The translations under genes were made by a program, and so were the position numbers. Shown piece after piece: positions 10,940-17,351 of a stretch of DNA of 37,164 bases. Under the pieces are notes generated by a model. That model saw only the letters and a list, made by a program, of their open reading frames with translations, made no database searches and was not told the origin of the DNA. The first letter of the stretch is position 1. Each line of letters starts with the position of its first letter. Source of the stretch: Candidatus Sulfopaludibacter sp. SbA3 (GTDB lineage: Bacteria; Acidobacteriota; Terriglobia; Bryobacterales; Bryobacteraceae); contig CAMDED010000071.1 in the NCBI GenBank assembly GCA_945893365.1, positions 1 through 37,164 on the forward strand. The letters are read 5' to 3'.

Positions 10940-11235
10940 TCACACCTTCGGCGTTCGTTTGTGCCAGTCGGTTCTTTCCGTGGAACGCCATGCCGGCGGC
11001 GAGAAACGCGTTCTCGCTGAACGGCCGTCGGACGAATCAAAGCGCCAGAGGGAGAGCGTTGCCCACCCCCAGTTCCTCGGAGATTCCGCAAGACAGACTT
11101 GGGCAGGAAGTCCTGCCAGGTTTCCGGCAGCGCCCGGGGTCGCGCGTCGCGCGGTCTTTCGGCCGAGGCCAGCCGGGGGGGCCGCGAGTCCAGCAGGGTC
11201 GCCGATTTTCGAAGCGGCGCCAAACCGGGCGGCCG
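10940..11235 (-). pseudogene. Decayed second copy of the amidase 3' end
   Basis: This stretch aligns base by base with the last 290 or so bases of the amidase gene at 11980-12272, at roughly 75-80% identity by eye, in the same orientation and ending at the equivalent stop position. Read leftward it gives ARFGAASKIGD, then NALPLAL, a TGA (11037-11039) where the intact gene has Gln, and then RRPFSENAFLAAGMAF. A one-base insertion near 10972-10982 shifts the last codons. It cannot encode a complete amidase. It marks a duplication or an insertion that left the ParD/VapC locus between two copies of the same gene end. Confidence 0.85.
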
Positions 11236-11246
11236 CTTCGGCGGCC
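11231..11246 (+). terminator. GC-rich hairpin with TTCG loop
   Basis: GGCCGC (11231-11236) and GCGGCC (11241-11246) pair perfectly around TTCG, giving a very stable C(UUCG)G tetraloop. No T-run follows, so rho-independent termination is uncertain. It sits at the exact edge of the amidase relic and just upstream of the antitoxin gene, so it could also be a junction scar. Confidence 0.35.
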
Positions 11247-11265
11247 CTTACTGCTACCTTGAACC

Positions 11266-11511
11266 ATGCCCCTGACCGTTATCCTAGACTCTCACGGCGA
11301 GCAACTCGTCGCGGCGCACCTCCGTACCGGCCGCTACCATTCGCCCGAAGAGGTCGTAACTCGCGCACTGGAAACCCCCGCCGAGAAGGAACCAGCCGCC
11401 GTGGCCAGCCCGGCAATGACGCCCGCCGAAGCCGTGGCCGACATCCGCGAATTGCGCAAAGGCGTCACGCTCGGCGGACTCCGTATCAAAGATCTGGGGC
11501 GCAAGTACTGA
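11266..11511 (+). CDS. ParD/CopG-like antitoxin of a broken toxin-antitoxin pair
   Basis: The 81-residue protein opens with TVILDSHGEQLVAAHLRTGR, then YHSPEEVVTRALE. This is the beta-strand/helix/helix pattern of ribbon-helix-helix antitoxins in the ParD group. Such proteins bind the operon promoter and hold the toxin inactive. The second half (about 35-81) is a variable toxin-binding tail. A TACCTT hexamer (11255-11260) sits five bases before the ATG, with no Shine-Dalgarno sequence. Its stop overlaps the start of a PIN-domain toxin gene (TGATG), the usual coupled arrangement, but that toxin is destroyed. The antitoxin frame itself is intact. A different antitoxin class with the same fold remains possible. 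Confidence 0.7.
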   Translation: MPLTVILDSHGEQLVAAHLRTGRYHSPEEVVTRALETPAEKEPAAVASPAMTPAEAVADIRELRKGVTLGGLRIKDLGRKY

Positions 11512-11888
11512 TGCCCGGTTTCGTTGCCGATGCATCGGCGACGCTCCCGTGGTGCTTCGAGGACGAGGCCACGCGAGGGACTGACGCTCTGCTTGAGCGA
11601 CTTCGCGCGGGCGAACCTTGTCGTGGCCGCGCACCGGAGCCGAATCGATCTCGAGCGGGTAGCCCGTTTTGCTCGCGATTTGGCGGCGCCGCCGATCCGT
11701 ATCGAGCCACCTTGCGCTGCGGCCGACTGGGATGCCGTAATCCGAGTGGCAAACCAAGCATCGGCTTACCGTTTACGATGCCGCGTATCTGGAACTCGCC
11801 GAACGGACCTGCCTTCCCCTCGCCACTCTCGACGCCGATTTTGCGAAACGCAGCCCTGGCCGCAAGCGTTGTTCTGGTGGAAACATGA
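11511..11888 (+). pseudogene. vapC: VapC-like PIN-domain toxin, broken by several frameshifts
   Basis: The start (FVADASATLPWCFEDEATR) has the first catalytic Asp and flanking sequence of VapC ribonucleases. The homology then moves between frames. From about 11611 the frame encoding ANLVVAAHRSRIDLERVARF carries on to about 11757. From 11759 another frame encodes HRLTVYDAAYLELAER, the C-terminal PIN signature, and LATLDADFAK. Near 11845 it shifts again to ALAASVVLVET with a stop at 11888. Compared with a normal VapC, about a dozen residues around the second acidic residue are missing at the first junction, where GCGAACCT could have mediated a deletion. At least three lesions mean it cannot make an active toxin. 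Confidence 0.85.
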
Positions 11889-11979
11889 ACACCCAGTTCA
11901 TGGCTTCCTCGCCCGATGTCCGTTACAGCGCGCCGACCAGGTCGGCTTCATAGCGCGTACCCGCCTCGCGTCTCCCGCG

Positions 11980-12272
11980 TCACACCTTCGGCGTTCGTTT
12001 GTGCCAGTCGGTCCTTTCCTGGAACGCCATGCCGGCGGACAGAAGCGTGTTCTCGCTGAACGGCCGTCCGACGAACTGAAGCGCCAGGGGCAGAGCGTTG
12101 CCCGGCCCCGGTTCTTCGGAGAATCCGCAAGGCAGACACAGGGCAGGCAGTCCCGCCAGATTTCCGGCGGCGCCCAAGTCGCTCAATCCGCGGTCCGCCG
12201 GCGTTGGGCTGACAGGGGGCCTCAAGTCCAGCCGGTCGCCAATCTTCGACGCGGGTCCAAACCGGGCGGGCG
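11980..12272. repeat. Intact-side copy of the direct repeat shared with 10940-11235
   Basis: This is the 3' end of the functional amidase gene and the source or partner of the decayed copy about 1 kb to the left. Both copies have the same orientation and flank the toxin-antitoxin locus. Confidence 0.8.
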
Positions 12273-13425
12273 AAACCAGAATGTCTACGTCCGCGAACAA
12301 CTTGTGCAGAGCCTGCTGCACGAGCGTTCGAATCCGCATCGCCTTCAGATAATCCTTCGCGGAGAGATCGAGGCCGGCCTTCAGGCCGGCAATCTGATTC
12401 TTGTCCGCTAGCTCATCCACCTTGCCGCTTTCAATCAGCGGCTCGAAGATCGCGGAACCTTCCGCGGCAATGATGGCGCTTGCCGCGAGTCCGTAGGGCA
12501 GCTCCGGCAATCCGGTCCCGATCAGCCTGACGCCCATTTCCTTTAACGTCGCAAAGGCCTTCTCGAATGCGGGCCGCGCGGAAGGTTCGGCCCAACCGCT
12601 GAAATCCACTTCCGCGTACCCAACGCGCAAGAGCTCGGGTTTCCGGGCATAATGGGGCGCGAAATAGAAACTCCTCCCGGATGAGCTTGGATCGCCGGAG
12701 TCCTTGCCCGCGATAGCCTGCAACACAAGGCCGCAATCCTCCGCGGAGCGGCAAATAGGCCCAATCTTATCCATCGTCCAGGAAAGCGCCATCGCCCCGT
12801 TCCGGCTCACAAACCCGTAGGTGGGACGCAGTCCGGTAACTCCGCAGAAGGCGGCCGGAGTGAGAATCGATCCCCAGGTTTCCGATCCGATGGCGAACGG
12901 CACAAGGCCCGCGGCGACCGCGCTACCGGAACCGCTCGAGGATCCGCCCGACCAGTGCCCCAGATTCCACGGATTCAGCCCCGGTCCGAACAGCGAGGCC
13001 GCCGGATAGCAGTAGCCGCCGCCGCCCGCCAGTTCCACCATCGAAAGCTTCCCCGTGAGCACGGCCCCCGCCGAATCCAATTTCGACACCACCGTGGCGT
13101 CGGTCTTGAAAACCTGCGCGGCGTACGGCTTTGCGCCCCAGGTGGTGGGAAGCCCGGCCACGCTCAGAAGGTCCTTCACGCCGCAGGGAATTCCCTGCAA
13201 GGGGCTGCGCCAGCGGTCGCGCTTGATGTCTCCGTCAATGTCCTTGGCCTTCCGCAGCGCCCGTTTGGTGAGCGGCAGCGCCAGTGCGTTGTAGCGCGGA
13301 CCGAGCGCTTCCAGGCGCGCGCAGAAAGCTTTCGCCAACTCGACCGCCGAGATTTCCCGCGCCTTCAGCCGCGCGCCCCACTGCGCGACCGATGAGAAAT
13401 ATTCCGCTTCCGCGAGTCCGTGCAT
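11980..13425 (-). CDS. Amidase-signature family hydrolase
   Basis: Enzymes of this family hydrolyse amide bonds with a Ser-cisSer-Lys triad. By alignment to family spacing the residues are Lys84 (in GVKDLL), Ser162 (in GGSSSGSGSA) and Ser186 (in GSETWGSIL). The usual GSDTGGSIR nucleophile motif is altered here to GSETWGSIL, so substrate preference may differ from GatA-type enzymes. The length of 481 residues is typical. There is no signal peptide. It starts six bases after a small exported protein gene, with GAGG in good position before the ATG, and probably shares its promoter. No gatB or gatC lies nearby, so a role in tRNA amidation is unlikely; the substrate is unknown. Confidence 0.9.
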   Translation of the reverse strand: MHGLAEAEYFSSVAQWGARLKAREISAVELAKAFCARLEALGPRYNALALPLTKRALRKAKDIDGDIKRDRWRSPLQGIPCGVKDLLSVAGLPTTWGAKPYAAQVFKTDATVVSKLDSAGAVLTGKLSMVELAGGGGYCYPAASLFGPGLNPWNLGHWSGGSSSGSGSAVAAGLVPFAIGSETWGSILTPAAFCGVTGLRPTYGFVSRNGAMALSWTMDKIGPICRSAEDCGLVLQAIAGKDSGDPSSSGRSFYFAPHYARKPELLRVGYAEVDFSGWAEPSARPAFEKAFATLKEMGVRLIGTGLPELPYGLAASAIIAAEGSAIFEPLIESGKVDELADKNQIAGLKAGLDLSAKDYLKAMRIRTLVQQALHKLFADVDILVSPARFGPASKIGDRLDLRPPVSPTPADRGLSDLGAAGNLAGLPALCLPCGFSEEPGPGNALPLALQFVGRPFSENTLLSAGMAFQERTDWHKRTPKV

Positions 13426-13431
13426 GAGTCC

Positions 13432-13656
13432 TCAGGGCTTGAATACGAATGCGGGCTCGGTGGCCATGGGAACTTGAAATTTGGCGAGGTCCGCGCCCGC
13501 GCGCCGCTTGGATTCCTTCGCCGCCGTGAGCAATTCGCCGGGATCTTCCGCTCTCTTATCCGTAGCCTGCGCGGCCGCGGGGGGCGCGGAGCCCGCCAGC
13601 GCCACTGGAACCAGGATGGCCGAAGCCAGGGTCCTTCTCGTGAGTTTCTCACTCAT
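13432..13656 (-). CDS. Small exported protein of unknown function, upstream of the amidase
   Basis: The 74-residue frame starts with a Tat-like signal peptide (TRRTLASAILVPVALAGSA, cleavage probably near AAAQ). This leaves a mature peptide of only about 45 residues with a charged helix (ELLTAAKESKRRAGADLAKF) and a VPMATEPAFVFKP tail. It is not recognised by name. It precedes the amidase by six bases and is preceded by a TATAAT seven bases before its ATG. This short protein plus amidase arrangement suggests a linked function, but none can be assigned. The intact frame, the convincing signal sequence and the promoter argue that it is real. Confidence 0.7.
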   Translation of the reverse strand: MSEKLTRRTLASAILVPVALAGSAPPAAAQATDKRAEDPGELLTAAKESKRRAGADLAKFQVPMATEPAFVFKP

Positions 13657-13663
13657 AGAGACG

Positions 13664-13669
13664 ATTATA
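13664..13669 (-). promoter_or_regulatory. Candidate -10 element (TATAAT) for a leaderless transcript
   Basis: A perfect TATAAT on the minus strand ends seven bases before the ATG at 13656, with no Shine-Dalgarno sequence between. It lies in the 28-base gap after aroDE and would give the exported peptide and amidase their own promoter. Confidence 0.5.
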
Positions 13670-13684
13670 GGCTACTGCCGCAAG

Positions 13685-15193
13685 CTACATCGGGTGTTCC
13701 AGAGCTTCGAGCGCGGCTTTTTCCATCGCGGCGCGAGGGGCCGCGTCGCCCGTCCATATCTCGAACTGCCTCACCGCCTGCTCGATGAACATCTCGATCC
13801 CGCCGATCACCTGTTTGCCCTGTTGCTTTGCATGCTTCAACAGCAGCGTCTCCATCGGGTTGTACACCATGTCGAATACGACTTCGCCCGGAATGCGATC
13901 CGCAAAGAAACATCCGTCGCTATGCGGGAACATCCCGAGGGGCGTGGCGTGGATCAGTGCGTCGAAGTCCCGCTTCCGGGCGTCGGCGATCGAGAGCGCC
14001 TCGGCGTTGAACAGCTTAGCCAGCGAGCGCACGCGATCCGGATTTCGTCCGCAGATACTGATCCTCGCTCCCGCATCCGACAGCGCGCATACCGCGCCGC
14101 GGGCCGCGCCGCCATTGCCGGCAATCAGCACGGAGGCTCCGGCCAGCCGCAGACGCCGCGACAAAGGTCCCTTGATGCCATCGACGTCGGTATTCGCTCC
14201 GCGCCACTTCCCGGCCTTCCTCCAGACCGTGTTCACGGCGCCGATCCTGCGCGCCGCCGGTTCGATGTGGTCGAGGTAACGCATGACGCGCTGCTTGTGC
14301 GGAATCGTCACGCTGAATCCGGAAAGCGGTAAACTCTCGGCCAGCGCGAATAGGTCCTTTATCTGCGCGGGCGCGACGAGCATCGGCACGTACACGGCGT
14401 CCACGCGCCGCGACTGAAACGCCCGATTGTGGACGGCCGGGGAAATGGAATGCCGCACCGGATCGGCGATGACGCCGAACACTTTGGCCGACTTCGTGAT
14501 CTTGTCTACCCGGTAAAAGTGTCTCAACTGCTTCGCGCTCACCTGCCCGGCCGCGGTGCCGTCCATCGAAAGCGGCGCGGCATACGTGAACAGCCCGCCG
14601 AACGAGGCCGAAAGTACGCGCGTCGGGAAGCCCGTTTCGCCCATAGCCAGCAGCACGAGCGGCACCCGCGGATTCTCGCGGCCCAACTCAAGCACCCGGC
14701 CGACATCGCTGGGCTTGCGAGCCGTTGTGGCGAGCTTGTACGCATCCGCGGGCACTTTCTGCAGCCGCCGCAGCACGGTGTCCATCTTCGGAGTGGTCTC
14801 GTAGTTGTGGTAGGAGACAATCACTTTGGCGCGGCCCTGAAAAATGGCGAGCCGGCCTGGCGCGGCTTCCGCGGATTCGATCTCCACGTCCACCGCGCGC
14901 GCACCCGCTTCCACCGCCGCGTCGAGAACGCTTATCTGGCTCTCGATACTGCCGTTGAACTTTCCGTGATTCTGATGACGGCGGCATGTGGCAAGAATCA
15001 GGCACTCGGGATGGCGCTTGAGAAAATCGCGGATGACGGCGCAGCCGCCCTCCGGCCGATCCAGATAATCCAGGCGGAATTCCAGGAAGGACTCTCCCGC
15101 GGCCGCCTCGCGTAAAGCTCGCTCCATGAGCTTGGTTGTGTCCGGGACCCCGAGCGCGATGCAGATGCGAGGGAAGGAAAATTTCAGCGCCAT
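13685..15193 (-). CDS. aroDE: Bifunctional 3-dehydroquinate dehydratase / shikimate dehydrogenase
   Basis: The protein joins two consecutive steps of the shikimate pathway. Residues 1 to about 222 are a type I dehydroquinase with EFRLDYL, His129 in VSYHNY and the Schiff-base Lys153 in AYKLATTA. Residues about 238-502 are shikimate dehydrogenase with VIADPVRHSISPAVHNRAF, catalytic Lys300 in TIPHK, Asp336 in GANTD, the NADP-binding IAGNGGAARGA and the C-terminal GIEMFIEQAVRQFEIW. The start at 15193 is chosen because dehydroquinase homology begins immediately (LKFSFPRICIALGVPD); the frame continues upstream only as shadow of the MFS gene. The fusion is known from plants, chlamydiae and several bacterial phyla. 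It follows the MFS gene after 29 bases. Confidence 0.95.
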   Translation of the reverse strand: MALKFSFPRICIALGVPDTTKLMERALREAAAGESFLEFRLDYLDRPEGGCAVIRDFLKRHPECLILATCRRHQNHGKFNGSIESQISVLDAAVEAGARAVDVEIESAEAAPGRLAIFQGRAKVIVSYHNYETTPKMDTVLRRLQKVPADAYKLATTARKPSDVGRVLELGRENPRVPLVLLAMGETGFPTRVLSASFGGLFTYAAPLSMDGTAAGQVSAKQLRHFYRVDKITKSAKVFGVIADPVRHSISPAVHNRAFQSRRVDAVYVPMLVAPAQIKDLFALAESLPLSGFSVTIPHKQRVMRYLDHIEPAARRIGAVNTVWRKAGKWRGANTDVDGIKGPLSRRLRLAGASVLIAGNGGAARGAVCALSDAGARISICGRNPDRVRSLAKLFNAEALSIADARKRDFDALIHATPLGMFPHSDGCFFADRIPGEVVFDMVYNPMETLLLKHAKQQGKQVIGGIEMFIEQAVRQFEIWTGDAAPRAAMEKAALEALEHPM

Positions 15194-15222
15194 TCGAGAC
15201 TTATCGAGGATACCATGACGTG

Positions 15223-16476
15223 CTAATCTTCCGGAAACGCGATCGGCGCGTCCGGTATCCGCCGAATCAGGAGAAAAAAGGCAAGCACTGCCATCGCCGG
15301 CATCAGTCCGGCGGCAAGAAATACCGGCAGAAAGCTGAAACGGTCGACAATCATGCCTGTCGCAAGCACGAGGGTCATGTTCGACACGCCTTCGCACATT
15401 CCCGTCAGTCCCGTCACGCTCGCGAGCGCGCGCTGCGGAAACAGGTCGGCCAGCATTCCGATATAGGTGGCGGCGAACACACTCACGCCGAAAGTGGCCA
15501 CGCAGATAAGGGCGACCGGCATCGCTTCTCCTCGCGGAAACGGCGCCATCATGCTGGCCGAACACAGCGCGGCTGCGGCGGCGAACGTTACCTTGCGCGC
15601 GAAGTCGGCGCTGTGCCCTCGCGCGATCAAGCGGCTTGAAAACCAGCCTCCAAGGATGTTGCCGAGTCCGGCAAACAGAAAAGGAATGCCCGCCAGGAGA
15701 CCGATCGATTCCATGGAGAACTGCCGTTCCCGCCGCAAGTACTCCGGGAGCCAGTACCAGTAGAAGTGCACCACCGGACCCGACAAGGCTCGCATCAGCA
15801 TCGCGCCCCATACCTGGCGCAGGCGCAGAAGAGGCGCAAGCGGAACGCTCCGCTGCGCGGCCGCACCCGCGTTTCGCTCGCGGTAGAACAGCAGCCAGGG
15901 CACAATCCACAGCACGCCGAGCACGCTTGGGACCACGAACGCCATCCGCCAGCCAAAAGAGCCGGATAGCTTCACGATGAACCACGGCGCCGCGAAAGCT
16001 CCAACGACCGTGCCGCTATTGAACAATCCGCCCGCGAGCGCGCGCTCGCGAGCCGGAAACCAACTCGAGATTACCTTTACGCCGGCCGAGTAGTTGCCGC
16101 ACTCCCCTACTCCGAGCAGAAAGCGCAAGCCGCAGAAGTGCTGCACGCTTCGCGCGAGCGAATGCAAACCGTTCGCCGCCGACCACCACAGCATGATGAG
16201 CGGAAGGCCGAAACGCGGCCCCTTCCTGTCGATTAGAATGCCCGCCGGGACTTGCGCCAGCGTCAAGCCGAGCAGGAAGCTGAACAAGATATAGGAATAT
16301 TCGGTGTTTGAGAGGCGCAGCTCGTCGCGAATCACGGGCGCGAGGACCGAAAGCACCTGCCGGTCGAGCAGGTTTACGGCGATCGAAAGAAAGAGCAGCG
16401 CAAGCACGCCCCACCGCGCGCGGTCCGGTTCGCCGCCGCTTGCTCCCGGTGAGCCTTTGGTCTGGTCTAGTAGCAT
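15223..16476 (-). CDS. MFS transporter, ACS family (hexuronate/anion-type)
   Basis: This 417-residue membrane protein has about 12 predicted helices and begins with the helix after RARWGVLALLFLSIAVNLLDRQ. That sequence, the loop DRKGPRFG and GECGNYSAGVKVISSWFP resemble the anion:cation symporter branch that includes hexuronate and glucarate carriers. It is therefore expected to import an organic anion or sugar acid with protons. ATG at 16476 is used; an upstream frame exists but reads into the divergent gene. The start codon directly abuts the divergent NagB-like gene, so a transport-metabolism link is plausible. It may lead the transcript that continues into aroDE. Confidence 0.88.
   Translation of the reverse strand: MLLDQTKGSPGASGGEPDRARWGVLALLFLSIAVNLLDRQVLSVLAPVIRDELRLSNTEYSYILFSFLLGLTLAQVPAGILIDRKGPRFGLPLIMLWWSAANGLHSLARSVQHFCGLRFLLGVGECGNYSAGVKVISSWFPARERALAGGLFNSGTVVGAFAAPWFIVKLSGSFGWRMAFVVPSVLGVLWIVPWLLFYRERNAGAAAQRSVPLAPLLRLRQVWGAMLMRALSGPVVHFYWYWLPEYLRRERQFSMESIGLLAGIPFLFAGLGNILGGWFSSRLIARGHSADFARKVTFAAAAALCSASMMAPFPRGEAMPVALICVATFGVSVFAATYIGMLADLFPQRALASVTGLTGMCEGVSNMTLVLATGMIVDRFSFLPVFLAAGLMPAMAVLAFFLLIRRIPDAPIAFPED
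16471..16476 (+). promoter_or_regulatory. Candidate -10 element (TAGCAT) for the NagB-like gene
   Basis: TAGCAT ends six bases before the ATG at 16483 and includes the reverse-strand ATG of the MFS gene, so the two divergent genes would share this spot. Confidence 0.4.
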
Positions 16477-16482
16477 GTGGGA

Positions 16483-17331
16483 ATGACCGAAAACCTGATG
16501 GAGATGTCCGCCGGCGCATTGACCCGCCGCGCCCGCATTCCGTTCCGCCTGCTTCCGGATATTCCGTCGCTCATCGCTCACTTCGCCAGGTCGGTCGCGG
16601 ACGAAATCCGGAACGCGAACCTGCGCCGTGAAACGTCGCGTCTGATTCTTCCCGTCGGGCCCGTGGCGCAGTATCCTATTCTAGTCGAGATCACGAACCG
16701 GGAGCGCATCAGCTGGAAGAACGTCCACGTCTTTCAAATGGACGAGTTCCTGGACTGGCAGGGCCGCCCGGTCGCGCTCACGCATCCGCTCAGCTTCGAG
16801 GGCTTCATGAAGCGCGAGCTTTATTCGCGAATCGACCCGGAACTGCGCATCCCGGAGAGCCAATGCTGCTTTCCGCACCCTTTCCGCATCGGCGAGATCG
16901 GCGAACGCATCCAGGCCGCGGGTGGCGTCGACGCCTGTTACGGCGGCATCGGCTATCACGGACATGTCGCCTTCAACGAGCCCTGCATTTCCAGATGGAA
17001 TTCCGTGAGCGTGGAAGAGATGCGCGCCTCGCTCACGCGGGTGGTTTCACTTGGCGCGGATTCAATCGTGGTACAGAGCATTCACTCGGCCGGCGGAAAT
17101 CCCGAGGCGATTCCGCCGATGGCCGTTACGCTGGGGATGCGGGACATCCTCGCCTCGCGGAAGATCCGGCTGTACTGCGCGGCCGGCGAGCGGCACCGCG
17201 CCGTGTTTCGTAGAGCCGTCGCGGGTGAAGTCTCCACCGCCTATCCGGCGACTCTCGTGCAAGGGCATCCCGACGCCGAGGTCCTGACAAGCGAGGCGAC
17301 GGCCCAGCCCATCGTCATCGGACTTCGGTAG
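16483..17331 (+). CDS. Glucosamine-6-phosphate deaminase-like protein (NagB/RpiA/SOL fold) with altered active site
   Basis: The protein (282 residues from ATG 16483; GTG 16477 is an alternative) shows the NagB motifs: VHVFQMDEF with the general-base Asp at 87, and GIGYHGHVAFNEP at 155-167. In E. coli NagB the second block is GVGNDGHIAFNEP, where Asp141, His143 and Glu148 assist ring opening. Here His161 and Glu166 are kept but the Asp position is His159. NagB converts glucosamine-6-phosphate to fructose-6-phosphate and ammonia. The change, plus divergence elsewhere, suggests another phospho-sugar substrate. The divergent neighbour is an ACS-type transporter, consistent with a sugar-related role. 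The exact reaction is uncertain. Confidence 0.8.
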   Translation: MTENLMEMSAGALTRRARIPFRLLPDIPSLIAHFARSVADEIRNANLRRETSRLILPVGPVAQYPILVEITNRERISWKNVHVFQMDEFLDWQGRPVALTHPLSFEGFMKRELYSRIDPELRIPESQCCFPHPFRIGEIGERIQAAGGVDACYGGIGYHGHVAFNEPCISRWNSVSVEEMRASLTRVVSLGADSIVVQSIHSAGGNPEAIPPMAVTLGMRDILASRKIRLYCAAGERHRAVFRRAVAGEVSTAYPATLVQGHPDAEVLTSEATAQPIVIGLR

Positions 17332-17351
17332 TAAGATAGAGAAGCTGGAAA

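Noticed and set aside
10905-11888. Long rightward frame across the amidase relic and the antitoxin gene
   Set aside because: It is a chance read-through; only its part from 11511 has meaning, as the first segment of the broken VapC.
15194-15985. Upstream extension of the aroDE frame by over 260 codons
   Set aside because: The extra sequence is the out-of-frame shadow of the MFS transporter; dehydroquinase homology begins right at the ATG at 15193.
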